Notes under the pieces: generated by a model
Told to the model about the DNA's origin: nothing
What the model saw: only the letters and a program-made list of their open reading frames with translations
The model's database searches: none
Assembly: GCF_000251145.1 (NCBI RefSeq)
Contig: NZ_AIDW01000003.1
Location: 62,001-126,000, forward strand
DNA length: 64,000 nt
Origin: Sphingomonas sp. PAMC 26621
Lineage (GTDB): Bacteria; Pseudomonadota; Alphaproteobacteria; Sphingomonadales; Sphingomonadaceae
Reading direction: 5' to 3'
In this document: one piece after another, positions 18,715 through 27,851 of the stretch
Position numbering within the stretch: the first letter of the stretch is position 1
Layout of the letters: the number at the start of each line of letters is the position of its first letter
Made by a program: the position numbers and the translations under genes

Positions 18715-19104
18715 ATGAGCTGGGACCTGCTCGGCTACAGCGTCGCGGGCCTCGTCGCGCTGGCGCTGGTCGCGCGCTGGCTGCGGCTCGACGAAAGCCG
18801 GATCGGCAGCCCCGCCAAGGCACGCGAGATGGCGGAGAACCAGCTCGCCGGGTTCGTCGCGCATGGTGCGGTGGTCGGGACCGACGGCCACGCCGCGCTG
18901 GTCGTGGGCAATGGCGCACTCGCGCTGCTCCGCCGCAACGGGACGAAGGTCGCAGTCCGTCGCCTGCTCCCCCCGGTTGCGCTGGCGCAGGACGTCGAGG
19001 GGGTGCGAATCGAGTCGGGTGAGCGCGCGCTCGGGAGCGTCCTGCTGTTCGGGATCACCGCGGACGAGGTCCGCGCGCTCGAGGCAACGCTGACCTACCC
19101 CTGA
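18715..19104 (+). CDS. Membrane-anchored hypothetical protein
   Basis: A 129-residue protein not recognised by name. It has one N-terminal transmembrane segment (LLGYSVAGLVALALVARWL) followed by a soluble domain of about 105 residues rich in short strands (GAVVGTDGHAALVVGNGALALL). The start ATG lies 10 nt after the upstream gene with AAAGGA nearby, so the two are likely co-transcribed. Topology suggests a bitopic inner-membrane protein. No catalytic motif is visible. Confidence 0.75.
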   Translation: MSWDLLGYSVAGLVALALVARWLRLDESRIGSPAKAREMAENQLAGFVAHGAVVGTDGHAALVVGNGALALLRRNGTKVAVRRLLPPVALAQDVEGVRIESGERALGSVLLFGITADEVRALEATLTYP

Positions 19105-19219
19105 TTCTGCACATATCCGCGCGCAACACCGCTGGCGGCGGCGCTGGGATCGTGCCAAGTTCTCCGCTCAAGGCACGTCGGCAGCATAGCCACGGCCGTG
19201 GAGCGCGAGAGGATAGCCT

Positions 19220-20806
19220 GTGGAAGAGGTCGACATCGTCGTCATCGGCGGAGGATCGGGCGGGGCCGCCGCGGCGGGCCGGCTAAGCGAAGGCGGCCGC
19301 TATTCGGTCGCGCTGCTCGAGGCGGGCGGCCGCAACACCGGCCTGCGGACGCGGATGCCCGCGATGCTCGCGTTCCAGACTCCCAAGACCAACTGGAATT
19401 ACGAAACCGTCCCCCAGCCCGGCCTCAATGGCCGCCGCGGGCACCAGCCGCGTGGCAAGGGGCTCGGCGGGTCGAGCGCGATCAACGCGATGATCTATAT
19501 TCGCGGCAATCGCTGGGATTACGACAATTGGGCGGCGATGGGCTGCCCCGGCTGGGCGTATGACGACGTCCTCCCGTGGTTCAAGCGCAGCGAACACAAC
19601 GAACGCGGCGACGACGCCTTCCACGGCGGCGACGGCCCCTTGTGGGTCAGCGAGCAGCATCACGCCAATGCGGGCAGCCGCGATTTCGTCGCGGCGGGGG
19701 AAAGCCTGCAGATCCCGCACAACGACGATTTCAACGGGCAGCGGCAGGAAGGCATCGGCCTGTACCAGGTGACGCAGAAGAACGGCGAACGCTGGACCTC
19801 GGCGCGCGCGTATCTCGGCGATGGCCCGCCGCATCGCAACCTCTCGGTGCTGACCGGCGTGACGGTCGAGCGCGTGCTGTTCGACGGCCAGCGTGCGAAC
19901 GGCGTCGCCTATCTCCAGGACGGGCAAACCCGCCAGATCCGCGCGCGGCGCGCGGTGATCCTCGCAGGCGGCGTGTTCGGGACCGCGCAACTGCTGCAAT
20001 TGTCAGGGATCGGTCCGGCGGCGCATCTGCGCGACCACGGGATCGCGGTACGGGTCGACCGGCCCGCCGTCGGCGCGAACCTGCAGGATCATATCGATTA
20101 TGTCGCATCGTTCGAGACGCCGGGGACGCAGTTCGTCGGGAGTTCGCTCAAAGGCACGCTCGCGATGGCAGGCGGCATGCTCCAGTGGCTCCGCAAGCGC
20201 GAGGGGCTGATGACCACGCCGTTCGCCGAGGCGGGCGCGTTCCTCAAGGTCATGCCCGATGCCCCTGCCCCCGACGTCCAGCTCCATTTCGTCGTCGCCG
20301 CGCTCGAGGATCACGGGCGGACCAAGGTGAAGGGGCATGGCTATTCGTGTCACGTCTGCGTGCTCCGCCCCGAGAGCCACGGGACGGTCCGGCTCGCCTC
20401 GACCGACCCGCACGACGCCCCGCTGATCGACCCCGCATTCCTCACCGATCCGCGCGACATGGCGGTGATGAAGGCGGGGGTGCGCGCGATGTACCGGATC
20501 CTCGAGCAGCCCCCGCTGACCGGCCACATGGGCCGCGACCGCCACCCGGTCGACCTGTCGGACGATGCTGCGCTCGAGGCGCTGATCCGGTCGCGCGCGG
20601 ACACGGTCTATCACCCGGTCGGCACCGCGCGGATGGGGTCGGACGCGGACGCGGTGTGCGATCCGCGGCTGCGGGTACGCGGGGTCGAGGGGCTGTACGT
20701 TGCCGACGCCTCGGTCATGCCCAAGCTCGTCTCGGGCAACACCAATGCGCCGTCGATCATGATCGGGGAACGCTGTGCCGATTTCGTGACGACCGACCTT
20801 GGGTGA
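19220..20806 (+). CDS. GMC family FAD oxidoreductase (choline/alcohol dehydrogenase-like)
   Basis: A 528-residue flavoprotein of the glucose-methanol-choline family. The FAD-binding GGGSGGAAAAGRLSE start, GMC signature 1 (RGKGLGGSSAINAMIYIRGN), signature 2 (GVFGTAQLLQLSGIGP) and the catalytic end (YHPVGTARMG then NTNAPSIMIGE) are all present. Members oxidise choline, alcohols or polyethylene glycol. The exact substrate is not evident, and there is no betaine aldehyde dehydrogenase gene nearby. The start is GTG 19220. It appears monocistronic or shares a transcript with the small gene that follows. Confidence 0.9.
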   Translation: MEEVDIVVIGGGSGGAAAAGRLSEGGRYSVALLEAGGRNTGLRTRMPAMLAFQTPKTNWNYETVPQPGLNGRRGHQPRGKGLGGSSAINAMIYIRGNRWDYDNWAAMGCPGWAYDDVLPWFKRSEHNERGDDAFHGGDGPLWVSEQHHANAGSRDFVAAGESLQIPHNDDFNGQRQEGIGLYQVTQKNGERWTSARAYLGDGPPHRNLSVLTGVTVERVLFDGQRANGVAYLQDGQTRQIRARRAVILAGGVFGTAQLLQLSGIGPAAHLRDHGIAVRVDRPAVGANLQDHIDYVASFETPGTQFVGSSLKGTLAMAGGMLQWLRKREGLMTTPFAEAGAFLKVMPDAPAPDVQLHFVVAALEDHGRTKVKGHGYSCHVCVLRPESHGTVRLASTDPHDAPLIDPAFLTDPRDMAVMKAGVRAMYRILEQPPLTGHMGRDRHPVDLSDDAALEALIRSRADTVYHPVGTARMGSDADAVCDPRLRVRGVEGLYVADASVMPKLVSGNTNAPSIMIGERCADFVTTDLG

Positions 20807-20823
20807 GCCGCTAGGCGGTCGGA

Positions 20824-20985
20824 ATGGATCGCAAGGACTGGACGAGGATCGGAGTCGCGGCGGCGGTGGTGCTCGTGCCGGGCGGCTTCATGCTCGGCGC
20901 GGTGCTGGCGGCACGCCGGTTGCAGCAGGCGCGCGTGGCGGCGGCGGACGTAAGCGCCCCGCCAAAGGATCTGCCCGAAGACTAA
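20824..20985 (+). CDS. Small single-pass membrane protein, hypothetical
   Basis: An open frame of 53 residues running from ATG 20824 to TAA 20985. It encodes a basic start (MDRKDWTR), one hydrophobic helix (GVAAAVVLVPGGFMLGAVLAA), a positively charged RRLQQAR segment and an acidic end (PPKDLPED). The composition is that of a bitopic small membrane protein. It begins 17 nt after the GMC gene stop. The ribosome-binding site is weak (GGTCGGA), so the call is moderate. Confidence 0.5.
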   Translation: MDRKDWTRIGVAAAVVLVPGGFMLGAVLAARRLQQARVAAADVSAPPKDLPED

Positions 20986-21005
20986 GCTTCCCCCCTGTTG
21001 CGCCC

Positions 21006-21103
21006 CCCCGGCGAAGGCCGGGGCCCAATAGCGCTGGCCGAGGTAATTAAGCGCTGCACTCTCTCTCGATCGCTCCGCTCTTGGGCCCCGGCCTTCGCCG
21101 GGG
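21006..21103. repeat. Inverted-repeat element, family B, copy 2
   Basis: CCCCGGCGAAGGCCGGGG plus CCCA at the left end pairs with TGGG plus CCCCGGCCTTCGCCGGGG at the right end around about 50 nt of variable DNA. It is nearly identical in its arms to the copy at 56728-56823 and lies between the small membrane protein gene and the amtB terminator. Confidence 0.8.
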
Positions 21104-21143
21104 AAGTGCACCGCCTTTCGATAACGCGCCCTCCCCCGACACA

Positions 21144-21175
21144 CAAAAAAGGGCCGGTGTGTTGCCACACCGGCC
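21144..21175 (-). terminator. Intrinsic terminator of glnK-amtB
   Basis: Read on the minus strand, GGCCGGTGTG pairs perfectly with CACACCGGCC (21152-21175, 4-nt loop) and is followed by a run of six Ts. It lies about 65 nt after the amtB stop. This is a strong Rho-independent terminator. Confidence 0.9.
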
Positions 21176-21239
21176 TTAGGTCGTCCGCAGGAGGAACATC
21201 GTGGGGCCGCCGGGTCACTCGACCCGGCAACCAAACTCT

Positions 21240-22673
21240 TCAGTAATTATAGGCGCGCTCGCCGTGTTCGGTGATGTCGAGCCCGTTGTGCTCGACCTCT
21301 TCGGTCGGGCGCAGGCCGATCGTGTACTTGAGCGCGAGGAACAGCACGGCGGAGACGCCGCCCGACCACACCAAGGTGATCCCGACCGCGGTGAGCTGCT
21401 TCATCAGCTGCGCCGACATGCTGTACTCCGCCGCCGTCACCACGACCGCGGGGAACTTGGTGTAATCGAAATAGCCCTGCCCGCCGAGCGACGGCGCCGC
21501 GACGATCGCGGTGGCCAGCGCCCCGACGATCCCGCCGACGCAATGGACCCCGAACACGTCGAGCGAGTCGTCATACTTCAGCCACGCCTTCACATAGGTG
21601 ACGAAGATGAAGCAGATCGGCGACACGATCAGCCCGAGCACGATCGACGTCATTGGCGCGGCATAGCCCGACGCCGGCGTGATCGCGACCAGTCCGGCGA
21701 CCGCACCCGTCACCGCGCCGAGCAGCGACGGCTTCTTGTGGACGATCTGGTCGATCACTGCCCAGGAGACCGCAGCGGCGGCGGTGGCGACGAAGGTGTT
21801 GATGAACGCGACCGCGGTGACGCCGTTCGCCTCGAGGTTGGACCCCGCGTTGAACCCGAACCAGCCGACCCACAGCAGGCTCGCGCCGATCATCGTCATC
21901 GTCAGCGAGTGCGGTGGCATCGGCTCGCGGCCATAGCCGAGCCGCGGGCCGATCACGAGGCAGCCGACCAGACCGGCGATGCCCGCGTTGATGTGGACGA
22001 CGGTGCCGCCCGCGAAATCAAGCGCGCCGAGGTTGAACAGCCAGCCGCCGTCGGTCGGCGCGTTCGGAAGGAAATCCGGGCCGGCCCAATACCACACCAT
22101 GTGCGCGATCGGAAAATAGACCAAGGTCAGCCACGCGACGACGAAGATCATCAAGGGCGTGAACTTCACCCGTTCCGCGAACGCCCCGACGATCAGCGCG
22201 GGCGTGATGCACGCGAAGGTCATCTGGAAACAGACATAGGCAAGCTCGGGAATGTAGACGTTGTTCGAGAAGGTCGCCGCGAGCGTCGTGCCGTCGACGC
22301 CGCGCAGGAACGCCTTGGACAGCCCGCCGAAGAAATGGTTCTCACCGCCCGAGGTGAACGCTATCGAATAGCCGTAGGACACCCACAGCAGCGAGGCGAT
22401 GCAGACGATCATCATCACCTGCATCAGCACCGACAGCATGTTCTTGGTGCGCACCAGCCCGCCGTAGAACAGCGCGAGCCCAGGAACCGACATCATCAGC
22501 ACGAGCGCCGCCGAGATCAGCATCCAGCTGGTGTCACCCTTGTTGACCATCGTCGCCATCTGCGCGGCAGCTGGCGCCTTGATCAGCGCGGGGGCCTGCG
22601 CCCAGGCGGGCAGCGCCGCAACGACCGACGCCCCCGCCAGCATCGCAAAACCCGTCTTTAGTGCTGGCTTCAT
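21240..22673 (-). CDS. amtB: Ammonium transporter AmtB
   Basis: A 477-residue inner-membrane ammonium channel. A cleavable signal (MKPALKTGFAMLAGASVVAALPAWAQA) precedes the first helix, as in many proteobacterial AmtB proteins. Family blocks FYGGLVRTKN, GTVVHINAGIAGLVG and FGVHCVGGIVGAL are intact, including the twin-His pore residues in VHINAG and FGVHCVGG. ATG 22673 follows GGGGTAG. It sits 11 nt behind glnK in the conserved glnK-amtB order; uridylylation-controlled GlnK is expected to block AmtB when nitrogen is plentiful. Confidence 0.96.
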   Translation of the reverse strand: MKPALKTGFAMLAGASVVAALPAWAQAPALIKAPAAAQMATMVNKGDTSWMLISAALVLMMSVPGLALFYGGLVRTKNMLSVLMQVMMIVCIASLLWVSYGYSIAFTSGGENHFFGGLSKAFLRGVDGTTLAATFSNNVYIPELAYVCFQMTFACITPALIVGAFAERVKFTPLMIFVVAWLTLVYFPIAHMVWYWAGPDFLPNAPTDGGWLFNLGALDFAGGTVVHINAGIAGLVGCLVIGPRLGYGREPMPPHSLTMTMIGASLLWVGWFGFNAGSNLEANGVTAVAFINTFVATAAAAVSWAVIDQIVHKKPSLLGAVTGAVAGLVAITPASGYAAPMTSIVLGLIVSPICFIFVTYVKAWLKYDDSLDVFGVHCVGGIVGALATAIVAAPSLGGQGYFDYTKFPAVVVTAAEYSMSAQLMKQLTAVGITLVWSGGVSAVLFLALKYTIGLRPTEEVEHNGLDITEHGERAYNY

Positions 22674-22684
22674 CTCTACCCCCC

Positions 22685-23377
<693 letters not shown>

Positions 23378-23382
23378 CTACC

Positions 23383-23589
23383 CTAACCCGCGTCCACCCC
23401 CAGGATCACCCGCGCGGCTTCCGCATCCTCGTCATCGACCATCACGCGGACCGGAATGAAGAACTGGCTCCCGTCCGCGATGCTGGCGTTGCCATCGAGC
23501 GCGATCGCCATGATCCCTTCGCTATCGAGCCGCCCGATCACGATATACGCCTCGTTGCGACCAAAACGCCCGACTTCGACGAGACTCAT
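23383..23589 (-). CDS. DUF2007 (putative signal-transducing) protein
   Basis: A 68-residue protein beginning MSLVEVGRFGRNEAYIVIGRL with the later SQFFIPVRVMVDDEDAEAARVIL, the pattern of DUF2007 proteins, which have a small alpha-beta fold of unproven function. ATG 23589 lies 4 nt after the upstream peptidase stop, and its ribosome-binding site (AAGGAG) is formed by the last codons of that gene, so the two are coupled. The frame is open further upstream but that part is Arg-rich and implausible. Confidence 0.8.
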   Translation of the reverse strand: MSLVEVGRFGRNEAYIVIGRLDSEGIMAIALDGNASIADGSQFFIPVRVMVDDEDAEAARVILGVDAG

Positions 23590-23593
23590 CCGG

Positions 23594-24745
23594 TCACTCC
23601 TTCCCCGGCGTGAAGTCGCGCAGATCCGCGACCGTCTTCGCATCGAGCTTGCCGATCAGCGCGACGACGAGGTCGACCATCCGGTCGAAATCAGCGCGAT
23701 CGATGATGCCGTTATGCGCATGGGTATAGCGCGCCGGGACGACGAGGTTGACCGTCGGCACGCCGCCGTTGGTCGCCTGGATCGCCGCGCTGTCGTCGCC
23801 ATAGCCCTGGACCAGATCGTGCTGGAGCGGGATCCGCGCGCCCTGCGCGGCTTCGTCGACCAGCCGGACGAACTTGCGGTTGGGCAAGGTGCTCGAATCG
23901 TACAGGAAGATGCCTGGCCCGCCGCCCAAGACCGCCTGCGTCTCCTCCGGGTTGCGCCCGGGACTGTCGCCGGTGATCCCGCCCTCGATCGCGATGCCGA
24001 CATCGGGCTTGATCAGGTCCGCCGAAGTCCGCGCACCGCGCAGGCCCACTTCCTCCTGCACCGTCGCGACGACGAACAGCTGGTTGGGGTGCCCGGTGCT
24101 GCGCAGCCGCCGCATCGCCTCGATGATCACCGCGAGCCCGACCCGGTCGTCCCACGCCTTGCCGAGATAGCGGTCGCCCTTGCCCATCACCGTGAAGGGC
24201 GAATCCGGCACGACCGGGTCGCCCGCCGACAACCCCAGTGCCGCGACTTCGGCGGGACTCTTCGCGCCGACGTCGAGGTACAGCGTGTCGCGCGGATAGA
24301 CCTTGGTGCGTTCGTCGGCGGGCACGACGTGGATATCGCGGATTCCGGTCACGGCATGGACCGGCCCCTTCTTGCCGATGATGATCCATCGCTGGTCGGG
24401 CAGCGCCTGGTCAAGCCAGCCGCCGAGCATCTGCATCGAGAGATAGCCGGTCGGCGTCACCCGCCGCACCACCCCACCGAGCTCGTCCATATGCGCGTCG
24501 AGCATCACCTTGGGCCCGCTCGACCCGTGCTGCGCGATCACCGAGCCGACGCCGTCGTAACTGACCTTGTCTGCCAGCGGCTCGAGCTCGCGCACCATTA
24601 CCGCGCGGACCGCTTCCTCGAACCCGGGCGGGCCGGGTGCGTCGGCGAGTTCACCCAGCAGACGCTCCGTGCGGTCGCCCGATTGCGCCCCGGCGGGGCC
24701 GGCGATGATCGCCATGCTCATGAAAACGGACAGGATTTTCTTCAT
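23594..24745 (-). CDS. M42-family metallopeptidase, exported
   Basis: A 383-residue aminopeptidase/endoglucanase-type M42 peptidase. The zinc-binding and catalytic pattern is visible: MLDAHMDELGG, GKAWDDRVGL, VQEEVGLRG with the catalytic Glu pair, and THAHNGIIDRAD at the end. M42 enzymes are usually cytosolic, self-compartmentalised aminopeptidases, but here ATG 24745 gives a clear signal peptide (MKKILSVFMSMAIIAGPAGAQ) cleaved after AGA or GAQ. It is followed at 4 nt by the DUF2007 gene. Confidence 0.9.
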   Translation of the reverse strand: MKKILSVFMSMAIIAGPAGAQSGDRTERLLGELADAPGPPGFEEAVRAVMVRELEPLADKVSYDGVGSVIAQHGSSGPKVMLDAHMDELGGVVRRVTPTGYLSMQMLGGWLDQALPDQRWIIIGKKGPVHAVTGIRDIHVVPADERTKVYPRDTLYLDVGAKSPAEVAALGLSAGDPVVPDSPFTVMGKGDRYLGKAWDDRVGLAVIIEAMRRLRSTGHPNQLFVVATVQEEVGLRGARTSADLIKPDVGIAIEGGITGDSPGRNPEETQAVLGGGPGIFLYDSSTLPNRKFVRLVDEAAQGARIPLQHDLVQGYGDDSAAIQATNGGVPTVNLVVPARYTHAHNGIIDRADFDRMVDLVVALIGKLDAKTVADLRDFTPGKE

Positions 24746-24803
24746 CGCGCACACCCTCTGGTCGAACCGCATGGTCGCAGGCGGCGCCCGCCGACGCAAG
24801 CGG

Positions 24804-25748
24804 TCAGACGTGGCGTGGGATTCCTGCGCGACCCGGCGCACATTCGAGCGCAGACCGATCCCACTGTCCGAGATCGGCAGCGGCATCATAGGTCGACTGG
24901 CAGAAACCGAGCAGCGCCGCATCCGGATCGGGCGCGGTGCGGACCGCGTCATAAGGCAGCAGGAACTCGCCGAGCCCGGCGTTCCACGACGCCGCTGCCG
25001 GGCTGACATGCGCCTCGGCATAATGGTCAGGTGCGGGATAGGCGTAGGCATAGAAGGCGGCGTGCGGCCAGGCGTCGCTGCCCGGCCAGAAGCCGACGCT
25101 GGCTTCCTCGTGGCTATACGCGTCGCGCGTCACCGCATCGGGCAGGCCGGGGAAACCGCCGGGATGGGTCGGCGCGGCGCGGCCCGAGAAGCGCGTGACC
25201 GCAAGATCGAAGCTGCCCCAGAAGAAATGCACCGGGCTCGCCTTGCCGAGGAAACCGGTACGGAACTGCCCGAAAACGCGCGAAACCTGGATCAGCGCGC
25301 GCCAGAAGGCGCGGACGGCGTCGGCGTCATAGGGCCGGTCGGCGGTGTCTTCGGCGAAGGGGGGCACGTCGGCCATTTCGCTCGGGGTGCCATCGAAGGT
25401 GGCGGGAAGGTCGAGCTCGGTTAGGCAGGCGATCACCGTCTCGTGGAAATGCGCGATGCTGCCCGGATTGAGGCCGATCCCGCGGCTGCGCCCGTCGCTG
25501 GTCATGAACACCAAACGATCGTGGAGCAGGTCGAACTCGATCTCGAGAATCCGGTCGCCGATCGGGATCGCCGACGTGGTGAGGCCCCGCGCGGACACAT
25601 AGAGCGGCACATGCCAGCTATGGTTGAGCCACGGCGTCAGCGCGAGCCGGACCTTGCCAATGATCTGGGTCCGCAACTGGAGCGCGATCGCGGTGTCGCG
25701 CCAGGCGGGCCAGTCGAGCTCGGGCCAGTGCGGGGATTGGTCCGTCAT
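24804..25748 (-). CDS. DUF5996 family protein
   Basis: A 314-residue protein of the DUF5996 family, recognised by HWPELDWPAWRDTAIALQL at the start, the LTPWLNHSWHVPLYVSARGL block, SPVHFFWGSFDLAVTRFSGR in the middle and the end with FLLPYDAVRTAPDPDAALLGFCQSTYDAAADLG (quoted as separate short blocks PYDAVR and STYDAAADLG). No signal or membrane segment is seen. Its function is unknown; conserved Trp, His and Glu residues suggest a soluble enzyme-like fold. ATG 25748 is chosen because the frame upstream overlaps a repeat element. Confidence 0.85.
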   Translation of the reverse strand: MTDQSPHWPELDWPAWRDTAIALQLRTQIIGKVRLALTPWLNHSWHVPLYVSARGLTTSAIPIGDRILEIEFDLLHDRLVFMTSDGRSRGIGLNPGSIAHFHETVIACLTELDLPATFDGTPSEMADVPPFAEDTADRPYDADAVRAFWRALIQVSRVFGQFRTGFLGKASPVHFFWGSFDLAVTRFSGRAAPTHPGGFPGLPDAVTRDAYSHEEASVGFWPGSDAWPHAAFYAYAYPAPDHYAEAHVSPAAASWNAGLGEFLLPYDAVRTAPDPDAALLGFCQSTYDAAADLGQWDRSALECAPGRAGIPRHV

Positions 25749-25763
25749 GTCTCGCCTCTCCGC

Positions 25764-25862
25764 TCCGTCATGCCGGGCTCGTCCCGGCATCCACCGTCCA
25801 CCGCATCCGCCGATGTTTAGGAAAGAACGCCGGTGGACCCCGGCACGGTGGCCGGGGTGACG
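25764..25862. repeat. Inverted-repeat element, family C, copy 2
   Basis: CCGTCATGCCGGGCTCGTCCCGGCATCCACCG at the left end faces CGGTGGACCCCGGCACGG plus GCCGGGGTGACG at the right. The two ends and the layout match 16897-16987. It lies between tldD and the DUF5996 gene. Confidence 0.75.
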
Positions 25863-25881
25863 CAAAATCAAACCATTAGGG

Positions 25882-27312
25882 TTACATCGCCGTCCCGCCG
25901 ACGGTCAGCCCGCCGACCAGCAACGTCGGCTGCCCGACGCCGGCGGGCACGCTCTGCCCGCCCTTGCCGCACATGCCGATGCCCTCGTCCAGCGCGAAAT
26001 CGTTGCCGATTCCCTCGACCTTGGTCAGGCACGACGGCCCGTCGCCGATCAACGTCGCGCCCTTAATCGGCGCGCCGATCCTGCCGTTCTCGATGCGATA
26101 CGCCTCGGTGCACGAGAAGACGAACTTGCCCGACACGATGTCGACCTGCCCGCCACCGAACGCCTTGGCGAAGATGCCCGACTTGACGCGCGACAGCAGC
26201 TCGGCCGGATCGTCATTCCCGCCGCGCATGAAGGTGTTGGTCATCCGCGGCATCGGCGCATGTGCGAAGCTCTCGCGACGCCCGTTTCCGGTCGGCGCGA
26301 CGCCCATCAACCGCGCGTTGAGCCGGTCCTGGATATAGCCCTTGAGAATTCCGTCCTCGATCAGCACGTTCTCCTGCGTCGGCGTGCCCTCGTCGTCGAT
26401 CGACAGCGACCCGCGGCGATCCGCGATCGACCCGTCGTCGACCACCGTCACGCCAGGGGCCGCAACGCGCTCGCCGATCCGCCCGGAGAAGGCGCTGGTG
26501 CCCTTGCGGTTGAAATCGCCCTCGAGCCCGTGGCCGATCGCCTCGTGCAGCAAAATCCCCGGCCAGCCCGGCCCGAGCAGCACGGTCATCTCACCCGCAG
26601 GGGCAGCGACCGAATCGAGATTGACGACGGCTTGCGCGAGCGCCTCGTCGATCGCGCGGTTCCACGTCGCGGGCTCCATCAGGTCGGTATAGAGATAGCG
26701 CCCGCCGATCCCGAAGCTGCCGGTTTCGCGGCGGCCATTCTGCTCGACCACGATCGACACGTTGAGCCGCACCAGCGGCCGGATGTCGGTTGCCATGAAG
26801 CCGTCGGCGCGGACGATCTCGACTACGTTCCAATTGCCCATCAGCGACACCGACACCTGCGCCACGCGCGGATCGCGCGCGCGGGCGGCGGCGTCGATCG
26901 TTTGGCACAAATTCACCTTGTCGGCGAAGGGGATGAGGTCGAGCGGATCGGCGTCGGTATAGAGATGCCGATTGGTGGCGCGCGGCGGCGCGGCCTTGGG
27001 GCTGGCCGACGGATCGATCAACGCCATCGTCTTGGACGCGCGCTTGATCGCGGCGGCGCTCAGTTCGTTGGCGTGCGCGAAGGCGGTCATCTCGCCCGAC
27101 ACCGCGCGCAGGCCGAAGCCCGAATGCGTGTCGTAGCTCGCGGTCTTCAGCCGGCCATCGTCGAAGCCGAACGCCTCAGACTTGCGATATTGCAGGTAAA
27201 GCTCGCCATCATCCGCCTTGCCGAGCGCGGCTGCGGTTAGGGCCTGAGCCTCGTCGGGGGACAGCTGTCCGTCATGATAGAGGAAAGCGCGGGGGTCTGC
27301 GGGACTCGTCAT
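25882..27312 (-). CDS. tldD: Metalloprotease TldD
   Basis: A 476-residue TldD subunit of the TldD-TldE (PmbA) zinc protease, which in other bacteria matures small peptides such as microcin B17 and supports CcdA degradation. The metal site HEAIGHGLEGD (HExxxH) is intact, as is the glycine-rich C-terminus GMCGKGGQSVPAGVGQPTLL. The partner tldE is not in the window. ATG 27312 is favoured by family alignment; upstream residues (MGMAQAAEPP) belong to the overlapping end of the zinc-finger gene region. The zinc-finger protein gene stands 19 nt upstream. Confidence 0.95.
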   Translation of the reverse strand: MTSPADPRAFLYHDGQLSPDEAQALTAAALGKADDGELYLQYRKSEAFGFDDGRLKTASYDTHSGFGLRAVSGEMTAFAHANELSAAAIKRASKTMALIDPSASPKAAPPRATNRHLYTDADPLDLIPFADKVNLCQTIDAAARARDPRVAQVSVSLMGNWNVVEIVRADGFMATDIRPLVRLNVSIVVEQNGRRETGSFGIGGRYLYTDLMEPATWNRAIDEALAQAVVNLDSVAAPAGEMTVLLGPGWPGILLHEAIGHGLEGDFNRKGTSAFSGRIGERVAAPGVTVVDDGSIADRRGSLSIDDEGTPTQENVLIEDGILKGYIQDRLNARLMGVAPTGNGRRESFAHAPMPRMTNTFMRGGNDDPAELLSRVKSGIFAKAFGGGQVDIVSGKFVFSCTEAYRIENGRIGAPIKGATLIGDGPSCLTKVEGIGNDFALDEGIGMCGKGGQSVPAGVGQPTLLVGGLTVGGTAM

Positions 27313-27331
27313 ACCCCCGAATATAGGAGGC

Positions 27332-27565
27332 TCAGCGGCCTGCGCCATCCCCATGATCGTGCAAGCCCGCCTGATCGACCCCGTCGGCGGGTCCGCCGAT
27401 CAGGATGAAGCGGCGGTCGCAATAGCCGCAATCGACGTAACCGGTCTCGTCGATCTCGAGAAAGACGCGCGGATGCCCAAGGCTCGCGCCGCCAGGAATG
27501 TCGGTCGCGCCGTCGCAGATGTTGCGGGCGTGGGTGACGCGGAGGATTTCGGGCGGGGCGATCAT
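27332..27565 (-). CDS. CHCC-type zinc-finger protein (NDUFS6-like)
   Basis: A 77-residue protein with the zf-CHCC motif: Cys in ARNICDG, His in SLGHPRVFLEI, and the CGYC pair in YVDCGYCDRRF. This domain is shared with the NDUFS6 subunit of mitochondrial complex I and occurs as a stand-alone small protein in alphaproteobacteria, where a link to complex I assembly is plausible but unproven here. The C-terminus is His/Asp-rich (LHDHGDG). ATG 27565 gives the family-length protein; it probably forms an operon with tldD. Confidence 0.88.
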   Translation of the reverse strand: MIAPPEILRVTHARNICDGATDIPGGASLGHPRVFLEIDETGYVDCGYCDRRFILIGGPADGVDQAGLHDHGDGAGR

Positions 27566-27639
27566 GGGGTCGCGATAGCAAGCCGGGGGGGAAGCATCAA
27601 CGGTGTTTGGGTGGGGGAGGATGATCTTCCCCATCACCC

Positions 27640-27779
27640 GTTCGTTCTGAGTAGCGACCGAGTAGGCGAAGCCGTATCGAGGGCGCGTATCGAAGGACAT
27701 CGCGCGCAACCGTGCTTCGATACGCGCCCTCGATACGCCCCCAAGCGGGGGCTACTCGGTCGCTACTCAGCACGAACGG
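27640..27779. repeat. Long inverted-repeat element, family D
   Basis: CGTTCTGAGTAGCGACCGAGTAG and CGTATCGAGGGCGCGTATCG on the left pair with CTTCGATACGCGCCCTCGATACG and CTACTCGGTCGCTACTCAG-CACGAACG on the right around about 20 nt. The arms total over 50 nt with few mismatches. Similar TACTCGGTCGCTACTCAG repeats are common in sphingomonad intergenic DNA. It fills most of the 286-nt gap between the zinc-finger gene and the ABC ATPase gene, which diverge here. Confidence 0.8.
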
Positions 27780-27851
27780 AGAAGGGGAAACGCGCCCCCG
27801 ACATACGGTTTACCCTTTCCGCCAGCCGCCCGCCCCCGTACAGCAACCAGC

